Source of the DNA: Hungatella sp. UBA5385
Lineage (GTDB): Bacteria; Bacillota; Clostridia; Lachnospirales; Lachnospiraceae
DNA: 40,979 bases
Assembly (NCBI GenBank): GCA_002409995.1
Contig: DHOR01000016.1
Coordinates: forward strand, 68,721-109,699
Direction of reading: 5' to 3'
Part shown: piece after piece, positions 1-7,743 of the stretch
How the letters are laid out: each line of letters starts with the position of its first letter
Position numbering within the stretch: position 1 is the first letter of the stretch
Program-made: the position numbers and the translations under genes
The notes under the pieces: model-generated
What the model saw: the letters and a program-made list of their open reading frames with translations, nothing else
Database searches by the model: none
Told to the model about the DNA's origin: nothing

Positions 1-1
1 A

Positions 2-85
2 GTACAAACTGAGCAGGCGATGAATCCTCCACAGGGTCCATGTAGCCGGGCTGCAATGATTGCGGCAGCAGATTGCTTCTTATAG
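2..85 (+). CDS. 3' end of an upstream gene (partial, unidentified)
   Basis: An open frame enters from the left edge and ends at TAG 83-85, giving 27 residues that end in AAADCFL. The stop codon sits at the first bases of a strong terminator hairpin, which is typical of a real gene end. The fragment contains GPCSRAAMIAAADCF, which I do not recognise well enough to name a family. Whether the frame is coding rests only on its openness and on the terminator that follows. Confidence 0.45.
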   Translation, partial: VQTEQAMNPPQGPCSRAAMIAAADCFL

Positions 86-128
86 CACATCTGTGGGACA
101 GTAGTATGTTCCATAGGTGTGCTTTTTT
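84..128 (+). terminator. Rho-independent terminator of the upstream gene
   Basis: A 17-bp stem (84-100 with 107-123, several G-T pairs) closes a 6-base loop and is followed by six T residues. It begins inside the upstream stop codon. It ends only 22 bases before the ATPase start, so it could also act as an attenuator in that gene's leader. Confidence 0.85.
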
Positions 129-150
129 GTATTATTACGGGAGGTATTTT

Positions 151-2673
151 ATGATATCAAAAAATTATGAGACAGCAGGTCTCACAACTTCCCAAGCGGA
201 AGAATTGCAGAAGCTGTATGGGAAAAATCAGTTGGTTTCCCATAAAAAAGAAAGCTTTGTGAAGAAGACCTTTCAGGTTGTTTGCGAACCTATGTTTTTG
301 TTATTAATTGCTGCAGCAGTGATTTATTTTATTCTGGGAGACCCTGGAGATGGAGCGGTGATGCTGGTCTTTGTTACTGCTATGATCAGCATTGACCTTG
401 TGCAGCAGTGGAAAACAGATAAAACCTTACATGCATTAAAAGATTTGTCTTCTCCACATATTACAGTAGTGCGAGATGGAGAGGAACAGATAATTTCAGC
501 CTCAGACCTTGTTCCCGGAGATTTAATGATGATATATGAAGGAGTGAAAATACCTGCTGATGGACAGATTGTGAAATGCAATGATCTCTGTATTGATGAA
601 TCCTCCCTAACTGGAGAATCGGCAGGAGTCTGGAAAACTACGAATAACGAAAGCAAAACTCATTCAGATTACTGGCGTAAGGACTATTGCTATGCAGGAA
701 CTCTGGTAACTCAGGGAACAGCAGCTATTTTAGTAGATAAAACAGGTTCTGCCACAGAGTATGGGAAAATAGGAATTCATGTAGCCCAAGCGACGGACGA
801 TCCTAGTCCACTGCAAAAACAGACAGCAGGGCTTGTTAAATTGTGTGCAGGAATTGCAGCGGTATTATTTGTGCTGGTTGGAGTATTTACATTTTTCAAT
901 ATACCGGATCATGAGATAAAAGATCGCCTGATCGAAAGCATTTTGTCAGGAGTCACGCTTGCTATGGCTATGATTCCGGAGGAATTTCCGGTGATTCTTA
1001 CTGTATTTCTCTCTATGGGTGCCTGGCGCCTGGCGAAAAAGAAATCTCTGGTTCATAAGCTGCCGTCTGTTGAGACTCTGGGCGCAGTATCAGTTCTGTG
1101 TGTTGATAAAACAGGCACTATCACAAAGAATCAGATGACAGTTGAAGCCTTGTGGGCAGTGGACGGGGAGGTATCGCAGCTGATTGAAACCATAGGTCTT
1201 GCCTGTGAAACAGATGCCTATGATCCTATGGAAACAGCCATGCTGTCTTACTGCGAAGACCAGGGATATAAAAGAGAAGAGCTGTTTAATGGTCATTTAA
1301 TATCAGAGTATCCATTTACAAATGAACAGAAAATGATGGGCCATGTATGGCGGAGAAACAACCAGATCGTAATTGCTGCAAAAGGTTCTCCGGAACAGAT
1401 GATTAAGATTTGTAATCTTAGTGATACAGAGAAGGAACAGGTCGCAGTCGCTGTCTTAAAAATGTCTCAAAAAGGGCTTCGTGTAATTGGAGCCGCTGTT
1501 GGTAACATCGAAAGGGAAGAGGATATCCCTTTGTCAATCGAGGAATGCAGTCTGGAGTTTCTGGGACTCATGGGACTGTGGGACCCGCCAAGAGACAGTA
1601 TAAAAACGGATATAGAACACTGTAACAAAGCAGGGATCAAAGTGGTTATGATCACAGGGGATTATGGAATTACCGCTTCTGCCATTGCTGAAAGAATCGG
1701 AATGGAACACAGTGAGCAGATTCTAACAGGAGAGACCATCGATAAGATGACAGATGAGGAATTAAGGGAAGGTGTAAAGAATATCAGTATTTTCTCCAGA
1801 GTTATCCCTGAACATAAAATGAGAATTGTAAAGGCTTATCAGGAAAATGGTGAAATTGTTGCTATGACAGGAGATGGAGTCAATGATGCACCTGCACTTA
1901 AATATGCTGATATAGGAATTGCTATGGGGAAGAAGGGGAGTGAGGTTTCAAGAGAAGCTGCTGATTTAATCCTGATGGATGATAATTTTACCACCATCGT
2001 TGAAACGGTAAAGGATGGACGGCGGATCTATGATAATATACGTAAGGCAGTGGGTTATGTGTTTACCATACACATCCCTATTGCATTTGCTTCTTTGCTG
2101 GCACCATTTCTGGGAATCAGCCCTGACTGCCTTCTGCTTCTCCCACTCCATGTGGTTCTTATGGAACTGATGATTGATCCCACCTGTTCCATTGTGCTGG
2201 AGCGGCAGCCGGCTGAAAAGGATATAATGGAGAGAAAACCAAGAGATTCCAAAGAGAAGATGGTAACCAGACCTGTTCTGGTGAAAAGTCTGGTTCAGGG
2301 CATTGTTATATTTGTGGCTTCCTTTGGGGCGTATTATAGGATGCTGACAAGAGGTGTTTTGCCGGAACAGGCACGTGCTATGGGGCTTACAATCATTATA
2401 CTGTCCAATCTGTTTCTGGTTGTAGTGAACAGCTCAGACAGAGATTTTGCCTGGCAGACTATGGGGAAATTGATAAAAGACAGAGTGATGTGGCTTGTAT
2501 TTCTTGGAACGTTTTTAATGCTGGCTGTTATACTGTATACACCGTTAAATACCTTTGTAAAATTAGCACCTCTTTCCATAGGACAGTTTTTATGTGCACT
2601 GGCAATAGGGGCGGGAGCGGTATTTTGGTATGAAATTGTGAAATTGTTGCATGGGATTAAAGATAAGAAATAA
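151..2673 (+). CDS. Cation-transporting P-type ATPase (P2-like)
   Basis: An integral membrane pump of about 840 residues that would use ATP to move a cation. The start at 151 follows GGGAGG (139-144) at good spacing; an in-frame ATG at 73 lies in the terminator region and is unlikely. The order is family-typical: N-terminal cytoplasmic segment, first hydrophobic pair near residues 45-85, actuator loop with LTGES, PEEFP in the fourth membrane segment, the phosphorylation motif DKTGT with Asp near residue 319, and the hinge TGDGVNDAPALK, then four to six C-terminal membrane segments. The PEEFP motif and the M6-like sequence MELMIDPTCS differ from classical calcium pumps (PEGLP, NLVTD), so I do not assign the ion. 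It is preceded by a terminator, so it is probably transcribed alone. Confidence 0.9.
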   Translation: MISKNYETAGLTTSQAEELQKLYGKNQLVSHKKESFVKKTFQVVCEPMFLLLIAAAVIYFILGDPGDGAVMLVFVTAMISIDLVQQWKTDKTLHALKDLSSPHITVVRDGEEQIISASDLVPGDLMMIYEGVKIPADGQIVKCNDLCIDESSLTGESAGVWKTTNNESKTHSDYWRKDYCYAGTLVTQGTAAILVDKTGSATEYGKIGIHVAQATDDPSPLQKQTAGLVKLCAGIAAVLFVLVGVFTFFNIPDHEIKDRLIESILSGVTLAMAMIPEEFPVILTVFLSMGAWRLAKKKSLVHKLPSVETLGAVSVLCVDKTGTITKNQMTVEALWAVDGEVSQLIETIGLACETDAYDPMETAMLSYCEDQGYKREELFNGHLISEYPFTNEQKMMGHVWRRNNQIVIAAKGSPEQMIKICNLSDTEKEQVAVAVLKMSQKGLRVIGAAVGNIEREEDIPLSIEECSLEFLGLMGLWDPPRDSIKTDIEHCNKAGIKVVMITGDYGITASAIAERIGMEHSEQILTGETIDKMTDEELREGVKNISIFSRVIPEHKMRIVKAYQENGEIVAMTGDGVNDAPALKYADIGIAMGKKGSEVSREAADLILMDDNFTTIVETVKDGRRIYDNIRKAVGYVFTIHIPIAFASLLAPFLGISPDCLLLLPLHVVLMELMIDPTCSIVLERQPAEKDIMERKPRDSKEKMVTRPVLVKSLVQGIVIFVASFGAYYRMLTRGVLPEQARAMGLTIIILSNLFLVVVNSSDRDFAWQTMGKLIKDRVMWLVFLGTFLMLAVILYTPLNTFVKLAPLSIGQFLCALAIGAGAVFWYEIVKLLHGIKDKK

Positions 2674-2705
2674 TGCCCAGGGAAATAAAGATAGAAATAG
2701 TAAAT

Positions 2706-2746
2706 AAAAAACGCTTCTAAGGGAATAATTTTCCAATAGAAGCGTT
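2706..2746 (-). terminator. Terminator of tRNA-Leu
   Basis: A perfect 10-bp stem (2710-2719 with 2737-2746) with further GGGAA/TTCC pairing inside. On the minus strand it is followed by a run of T, and it lies immediately downstream of the tRNA. On the plus strand it may also help end the ATPase transcript, but the T-run there is poor. Confidence 0.8.
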
Positions 2747-2751
2747 ATTTA

Positions 2752-2834
2752 TGCCGGCTGCGGGACTTGAACCCGCACGGTGTTGCCACCAATGGATTTT
2801 GAGTCCACCTCGTCTGCCGTTCCGACAAGCCGGC
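2752..2834 (-). tRNA. tRNA-Leu (anticodon CAA)
   Basis: The minus strand folds as a class II tRNA of 83 bases. The 7-bp acceptor stem is GCCGGCT/AGCCGGC with discriminator A. The anticodon arm has loop CTCAAAA, so the anticodon CAA (2799-2801) reads UUG. There is a long variable arm (TGGTGGCAACACC) and a canonical T arm with GGTTCAAGTCC. The CCA end is not encoded. It has its own promoter and terminator and stands alone between the ATPase gene and the polA group. Confidence 0.97.
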
Positions 2835-2853
2835 GCTTGTTGCAGCGTTGATA

Positions 2854-2882
2854 ATTTTATCACAGGTTTTTCCATTTTGCAA
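2854..2882 (-). promoter_or_regulatory. Promoter of tRNA-Leu
   Basis: The minus strand shows TTGCAA, 17 bases, then TAAAAT, ending about 20 bases upstream of the mature tRNA 5' end. The spacing is ideal for a housekeeping sigma factor. Confidence 0.75.
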
Positions 2883-2903
2883 GCAGTTTTTATGATTATT
2901 AAA

Positions 2904-2932
2904 TTGAAAAAGGTTAAAATATATTGTATGAT
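2904..2932 (+). promoter_or_regulatory. Promoter of the zinc-finger protein-polA group
   Basis: TTGAAA, 17 bases, TATGAT, ending 32 bases before the GTG start at 2965. It is divergent from the tRNA promoter. Confidence 0.7.
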
Positions 2933-2964
2933 AGATAAAGATTTAGGGAAGGAGGTGTCCGACT

Positions 2965-3312
2965 GTGACATGTAAAGAGGCAGAAAGTCTGGTCATGCCT
3001 TACATTAGAGATGAATTGACAGATGAAATACTGCAGGAATTTCTGGATCATATAGAAAACTGTCCCAGCTGTTGGGAAGAACTTGAGATTTACTTTACCA
3101 TAGAAGTAGGAATCAGGCAGTTGGATTCCGAAACCGGTAATTATAATATCAAAGGTGCTCTCGAAGCTGCGTTGGAACAATCCAGACAATGGCTTCATGG
3201 CATGAAACTTTTAAATATTGCCCGTTATGCTGTGTCTACCCTGGGAGTCATGGCACTTATTATTACGGTACTGCTGCAATGCCGCATCTGGATTCAGCAG
3301 GGATTCATATAG
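2965..3312 (+). CDS. Putative zinc-finger membrane protein (anti-sigma-factor-like)
   Basis: A 115-residue protein with a GTG start 8 bases after AAGGAGGTG. The N-terminus carries the zf-HC2 pattern Cys3, His29, Cys33, Cys36 (HIENCPSC), which in anti-sigma factors binds zinc and contacts a sigma factor. A single hydrophobic segment (about residues 88-105) near the C-terminus would anchor it in the membrane with the zinc finger in the cytosol. There is no sigma-factor gene beside it, so an anti-sigma role is only an analogy. It is the first gene of the polA group; its stop lies 8 bases before the polA ATG, so the two are probably co-transcribed. Confidence 0.65.
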   Translation: MTCKEAESLVMPYIRDELTDEILQEFLDHIENCPSCWEELEIYFTIEVGIRQLDSETGNYNIKGALEAALEQSRQWLHGMKLLNIARYAVSTLGVMALIITVLLQCRIWIQQGFI

Positions 3313-3320
3313 GAGAGAAC

Positions 3321-5957
3321 ATGGATAAATTAGTATTGATAGATGGTCACAGCATTGTTAACAGGGCTTTTTATGGTGTTCCGGAGCTGAATAACTCAGA
3401 AGGAATGCCTACTAATGCAGTATATGGCTTCTTAAATATTATGTTTAAAATTCTGGAAGAGGAAAAGGCAAATCATCTGGCAGTTGCTTTTGATTTAAAA
3501 GAGCCTACCTTCCGCCATACAATGTTTGACGGATACAAAGGAACCAGAAAACCCATGCCTGAAGAGCTTCATATGCAGGTGGATATGGTAAAAGAGATAC
3601 TGGCTGCAATGAATGTCCCCATTCTTACCCTGCCAGGATATGAAGCAGATGATATCCTTGGAACTGTGGCTAAGCAAAGTCAGGCAAAAGGGCTGGAGGT
3701 ATCGCTGGTATCCGGTGACAGAGATTTGCTGCAGCTGGCAGATGAACACATTAAGATCAGAATCCCAAGGACAAGCAGGGGAGGAACTGAAGTAAAGGAT
3801 TATTATCCTGAAGATGTAAAGGCTGAGTATGGAGTCACTCCAACAGAATTTATAGATGTAAAGGCTCTTATGGGAGACCCTTCCGACAATATTCCCGGAG
3901 TTCCCTCTATTGGAGAGAAGACTGCGACCAATCTGATTGCAGCTTATGGAAGCATAGAGAATGCCTATGCTCATATTGATGAGATTAAGCCGCCCAGAGC
4001 GAAGAAGGCACTGGAAGAGCATTACGATATGGCAGAGATGAGCAAGAAGCTGGCAGCCATATGTACAGACTGTGGAATTGAGTTTGCTTATGAGGACGCA
4101 TTTGTAGAGAATTTGTATACACCGGAAGCTTATGAATACATGAAACGTCTGGAATTTAAGTCTCTCTTACCAAGATTTACAGAAACAGAGATAGAAGCTC
4201 CTGCTGCAGAAAACAAATTTTCCATGGTTACAGATTTTGGGGAAGCAGAAGCATTGTTCCAGTCCTTTCAAAAGGGTGGAAAAGCAGGTCTTGAACTGGT
4301 TATTGAGAATAAAGAACTGTCAGCAGCAGCCCTGTGTATAGACGGAGAACACAGCTATTGCCTGATTCCTCAGGGATTTTTAACAGCAGATTATTTGATT
4401 GGCAGAATACAAGAGCTGATTGAAAAGGCTGGCTGTGTGTCTGTGCTTCATTTAAAACAGCAGCTTCCTTTCCTGAAACTGGAGTCATCCGCTCCGGTAA
4501 TTGATGCTGGGATTGCAGCTTATTTGCTGAATCCTTTAAAAGCAGCCTATGAATATGATGATTTAGCAAGAGATTATCTGTCTATGACAGTTCCCTCCAA
4601 AGTGGATTTGTTAGGGAAGAAAACCATTGCAAAGGCTCTGGAAGAAGGGGATGAAAAAGCGGAGACTGCTGTGTGCTACATGGGATATGTTGCTTACCAC
4701 TGTCAGGACATTCTTAAAAAAGAACTGGAGAAAACAGAGATGCTCTCTCTGTTTACAGAGGTTGAGATGCCTCTTGTATATAGCCTTTACCGTATGGAAG
4801 ATGCAGGAATTATGGTGGAGAGAGACAAGCTGAAGGAGTATGGAGACAGGCTGAAGGTTCAGATCGCAGAATTAGAGAAGAAAATCTATGCAGAGACAGG
4901 GGAAACATTTAACATTAATTCTCCCAAGCAGCTGGGAGAGGTTCTATTTGATCATATGAAGATGCCTGGAGGCAAGAAAACCAAGACTGGATTTTCCACT
5001 GCAGCTGATGTGCTGGAGAAGCTGGCTCCTGATTATCCTGTTGTTCAGATGATTTTGGATTACCGTCAGCTGACCAAACTGAATTCTACCTATGCAGAGG
5101 GACTGGCAGTTTATATCGGACCTGATGAAAGAATACACGGTACCTTTAACCAGACCATTACTGCAACAGGAAGAATCAGCAGTACAGAGCCCAATCTGCA
5201 GAACATTCCAGTTCGTATGGAACTTGGAAGAGAGATCAGAAAGGTCTTTGTGCCACAGGAAGGTTGTCTGTTTATAGATGCAGACTATTCTCAGATTGAA
5301 CTGAGGGTTTTGGCTCATTTATCAGGAGATGAACGATTGATTGCTGCCTATAATCAGGCAGAGGATATTCATGCAATTACAGCTTCAGAGGTATTCCATA
5401 CACCTCTCGCTGAGGTCACTTCGCTTCAGAGAAGAAATGCTAAAGCTGTTAACTTTGGTATTGTATATGGAATCAGCTCCTTTGGCCTTAGTGAGGGACT
5501 GAGCATTACCTTCCAGGAGGCAACTGAGTATATTAATAAATATTTTGAAACCTATCCAGGTGTAAAAATATTCCTTGACAAGCTGGTAGCAGATGCCAAG
5601 GAGCATGGATATGCAGTCAGCATGTTTGGCCGCCGCCGTCCTGTTCCTGAACTGAAATCATCGAATTTTATGCAGCGCTCATTTGGTGAAAGAGTTGCAA
5701 TGAACTCACCGATTCAGGGAACTGCAGCAGATATTATGAAGATTGCGATGAACCGGGTGGATCAGGCATTGAGAGATAAAAAGTTAAAATCAAGAATTGT
5801 CCTTCAGGTTCACGATGAGCTTTTAATTGAGGCTTATGAAGATGAGGTGGAGCAGGTGAAAACTCTTCTTGTAGAGGAGATGAAACATGCTGCTGATTTA
5901 AAGGTGGCTCTTGAAGTGGAAGCTAATATAGGCAGCTCCTGGTTTGATGCCAAATAA
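3321..5957 (+). CDS. polA: DNA polymerase I
   Basis: An 878-residue family A DNA polymerase for Okazaki fragment maturation and repair. The start at 3321 follows AGGAGAG (3311-3317). The N-terminal 5'-3' exonuclease domain begins LVLIDGHSIVNRAFYGV and has the expected acidic stretches (YEADD, SGDRDLLQL, GDPSDNIPGV). The middle domain, about residues 290-470, lacks the acidic DxE-type residues of the proofreading exonuclease, as in many Firmicute Pol I enzymes. The polymerase domain has motif A DADYSQIELRVLAHLSGD, motif B RRNAKAVNFGIVYG and motif C QVHDELLIE. It is followed by coaE after 58 bases that contain a short tandem repeat. Confidence 0.97.
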   Translation: MDKLVLIDGHSIVNRAFYGVPELNNSEGMPTNAVYGFLNIMFKILEEEKANHLAVAFDLKEPTFRHTMFDGYKGTRKPMPEELHMQVDMVKEILAAMNVPILTLPGYEADDILGTVAKQSQAKGLEVSLVSGDRDLLQLADEHIKIRIPRTSRGGTEVKDYYPEDVKAEYGVTPTEFIDVKALMGDPSDNIPGVPSIGEKTATNLIAAYGSIENAYAHIDEIKPPRAKKALEEHYDMAEMSKKLAAICTDCGIEFAYEDAFVENLYTPEAYEYMKRLEFKSLLPRFTETEIEAPAAENKFSMVTDFGEAEALFQSFQKGGKAGLELVIENKELSAAALCIDGEHSYCLIPQGFLTADYLIGRIQELIEKAGCVSVLHLKQQLPFLKLESSAPVIDAGIAAYLLNPLKAAYEYDDLARDYLSMTVPSKVDLLGKKTIAKALEEGDEKAETAVCYMGYVAYHCQDILKKELEKTEMLSLFTEVEMPLVYSLYRMEDAGIMVERDKLKEYGDRLKVQIAELEKKIYAETGETFNINSPKQLGEVLFDHMKMPGGKKTKTGFSTAADVLEKLAPDYPVVQMILDYRQLTKLNSTYAEGLAVYIGPDERIHGTFNQTITATGRISSTEPNLQNIPVRMELGREIRKVFVPQEGCLFIDADYSQIELRVLAHLSGDERLIAAYNQAEDIHAITASEVFHTPLAEVTSLQRRNAKAVNFGIVYGISSFGLSEGLSITFQEATEYINKYFETYPGVKIFLDKLVADAKEHGYAVSMFGRRRPVPELKSSNFMQRSFGERVAMNSPIQGTAADIMKIAMNRVDQALRDKKLKSRIVLQVHDELLIEAYEDEVEQVKTLLVEEMKHAADLKVALEVEANIGSSWFDAK

Positions 5958-5999
5958 AGATATCTGATGTCAATAAAAAGATACCTGATGTCAAATAGA
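5946..5999 (+). repeat. Short tandem repeat at the 3' end of polA
   Basis: About 2.6 copies of a 20-21-base unit that starts GATGYCAA (5946-5965, 5966-5986, 5987-5999). The first copy contains the last codons and stop of polA, so the repeat looks like local duplication of the gene end. Confidence 0.7.
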
Positions 6000-6015
6000 C
6001 AGGAATGGTGAGTAT

Positions 6016-6600
6016 ATGAGAGTAATCGGATTGACCGGAGGAGTGGGATCAGGGAAAAGCCGTGTTTTGAATATCTTAAAAGAAGAATATGGAGCCTATG
6101 TGCTGGTGGCAGATACCATTGCCCACCAGCTTATGGAGCCTTCTATGGAAGGTTATCAGTCAGTGGTTGCAGCCCTGGGAGATCAGATACTGAATCAGGA
6201 AGGAATCATTGATAAGTCAGCTCTTAGTAAGTTGATATTCAATGATGAAAAAGTGCGCCTTACTGTGAATTCCATAATTCACCCTTTGGTGTGGAATTAT
6301 ATAGAAAGAGAAATTATCACTTCCCAAGCAGAGCTTATTGTGGTAGAATTTGCAATTATGGACCGGGAACGGAACAAAAGCTATGACGAAATGTGGTATG
6401 TTTATACTACAAGGGAAAACAGAATCAGACGGCTGTATGAGAACCGGGGCTATACAAGAGAGCGTACGGAGCAGATTATGGCTAGTCAGTCCTCTGAAGA
6501 GGAATTTAGAAGTGCCTGTGACCGGGTAATTGACAACAACGGCACCATAGAAGAATTAAGAGCCCAGTTGGAGGCTATATTAGGAAGCAGGGGACAGTGA
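6016..6600 (+). CDS. coaE: Dephospho-CoA kinase
   Basis: A 194-residue cytosolic kinase for the last step of coenzyme A synthesis, phosphorylating the ribose 3'-hydroxyl of dephospho-CoA. The P-loop GLTGGVGSGKS lies at residues 5-15. Family landmarks follow: ADTIAHQLM, then INPLV-type IIHPLVWNY, then the lid region ENRIRRLYENRGYTRE and the C-terminal VIDNNGTIEEL. The length is usual for the family. It sits between polA and the YycJ-type hydrolase gene, whose ATG begins one base after the coaE stop, so translation is probably coupled. Confidence 0.95.
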   Translation: MRVIGLTGGVGSGKSRVLNILKEEYGAYVLVADTIAHQLMEPSMEGYQSVVAALGDQILNQEGIIDKSALSKLIFNDEKVRLTVNSIIHPLVWNYIEREIITSQAELIVVEFAIMDRERNKSYDEMWYVYTTRENRIRRLYENRGYTRERTEQIMASQSSEEEFRSACDRVIDNNGTIEELRAQLEAILGSRGQ

Positions 6601-6601
6601 G

Positions 6602-7399
6602 ATGAGACTGGTAAGTATTGCAAGCGGAAGCAGTGGAAACTGCATTTACATAGGTTCTGATAATACCCATATTCTGGTGGATGCAGGAATCAGCAAAAAA
6701 AGAATCGAACAGGGCTTAAATGAAATTGGAATCAAAGGCAGCGAATTAAACGCAATTGTCATCACTCATGAACATTCCGACCATACCAAGGGGCTGGGTG
6801 TTATGGCAAGAAGATATGGAGTTCCCATCTATGGAACAAAGGAAACTTTGGAAGAGATCAGCAAGCAGAAGAGTCTGGGTGAGTTTCCTGATGACCTGTA
6901 TCGCCCCATTCTTCCGGAAGTGGACTTTTTACTGGGAGATTTAGAGGTGAAGCCATTTTCCATTGACCACGATGCAGCCAATCCTGTAGCATACAGAATT
7001 CAGCATAACCATAAATCTGTGGCAGTGGCAACAGACCTTGGCCATTACGACCAATATATTATTGATCATCTGCAGGGGCTGGATGCTTTGCTTTTGGAAT
7101 CCAATCATGATGTTAATATGCTTCAGGCAGGCCCTTATCCATATTATTTGAAACGTAGAATATTAGGTGATCACGGTCACCTTTCCAATGAAAATGCAGG
7201 GAGACTTCTCTGCTGCATCCTTCATGATAACTTGAAGAAGGTTCTTCTTGGACATTTGAGCAAGGAGAATAATTACGATGAACTGGCTTATGAAACAGTT
7301 AAGCTGGAGATTGCACAGGGAGATCATCCATTTAAAGCATCTGATTTTTCCATATCTGTTGCAAAACGGGATCAGATGTCGGATATTATCACTATATAA
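6602..7399 (+). CDS. MBL-fold metallohydrolase, YycJ/WalJ type
   Basis: A 265-residue metallo-beta-lactamase-fold protein. The start MRLVSIASGSSGNCIYI and the metal motif ITHEHSDHTKGL (HxHxDH) match the YycJ/WalJ family, which is linked to cell-wall and DNA-replication control and proposed to act as a 5' exonuclease. Later metal ligands are visible as TDLGHYD, LLLESNHD and LGDHGHLSNENAG. There is no signal peptide, so it is cytosolic. In Bacillus this gene lies in the walRK operon; here no WalRK genes are adjacent. It overlaps nothing but begins one base after coaE, so it is in that operon. Confidence 0.88.
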   Translation: MRLVSIASGSSGNCIYIGSDNTHILVDAGISKKRIEQGLNEIGIKGSELNAIVITHEHSDHTKGLGVMARRYGVPIYGTKETLEEISKQKSLGEFPDDLYRPILPEVDFLLGDLEVKPFSIDHDAANPVAYRIQHNHKSVAVATDLGHYDQYIIDHLQGLDALLLESNHDVNMLQAGPYPYYLKRRILGDHGHLSNENAGRLLCCILHDNLKKVLLGHLSKENNYDELAYETVKLEIAQGDHPFKASDFSISVAKRDQMSDIITI

Positions 7400-7420
7400 T
7401 AATACAAGAGGAGAATGATT

Positions 7421-7693
7421 ATGAACAAAGCAATTATTACAGTAGTTGGAAAAGACACCGTAGGGATCATTGCAAAGATCTGCACCTACCTGGCAGGCAA
7501 CAGGGTAAACATTCTGGATATTTCCCAGACTATTGTACAGGACTACTTCAATATGATGATGATTGTTGACATCGATGATGCAACAAAACCTTTCGGAGAT
7601 CTGGCAGACGAGCTGGAGCAGATCGGTGACGAAATCGGCGTTAAGGTAAAATGTCAGAGAGAAGACATTTTCACCAAAATGCACCGTATCTAG
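7421..7693 (+). CDS. ACT domain protein, UPF0237
   Basis: A 90-residue single ACT domain (ITVVGKDTVGIIAKICTYLAG near the N-terminus, EDIFTKMHRI at the C-terminus), the signature of UPF0237. ACT domains bind small ligands, often amino acids, and dimerise. I chose ATG 7421 rather than 7415 because AAGAGGAG (7406-7413) is better spaced for it. It is followed directly by the UPF0210 gene, a pairing found in many Firmicutes, which suggests the ACT protein regulates or partners UPF0210. The biochemical function of the pair is unknown to me. Confidence 0.88.
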   Translation: MNKAIITVVGKDTVGIIAKICTYLAGNRVNILDISQTIVQDYFNMMMIVDIDDATKPFGDLADELEQIGDEIGVKVKCQREDIFTKMHRI

Positions 7694-7743
7694 GATTTAA
7701 TTCAGATCCGATAACAATTCTCAAGAAAAGGATGGTTCCTGTT

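Noticed and set aside
2751..2975. Open frame on the plus strand across the tRNA-Leu gene
   Set aside because: It overlaps a confident tRNA and its promoter, so it is a by-product of that sequence.
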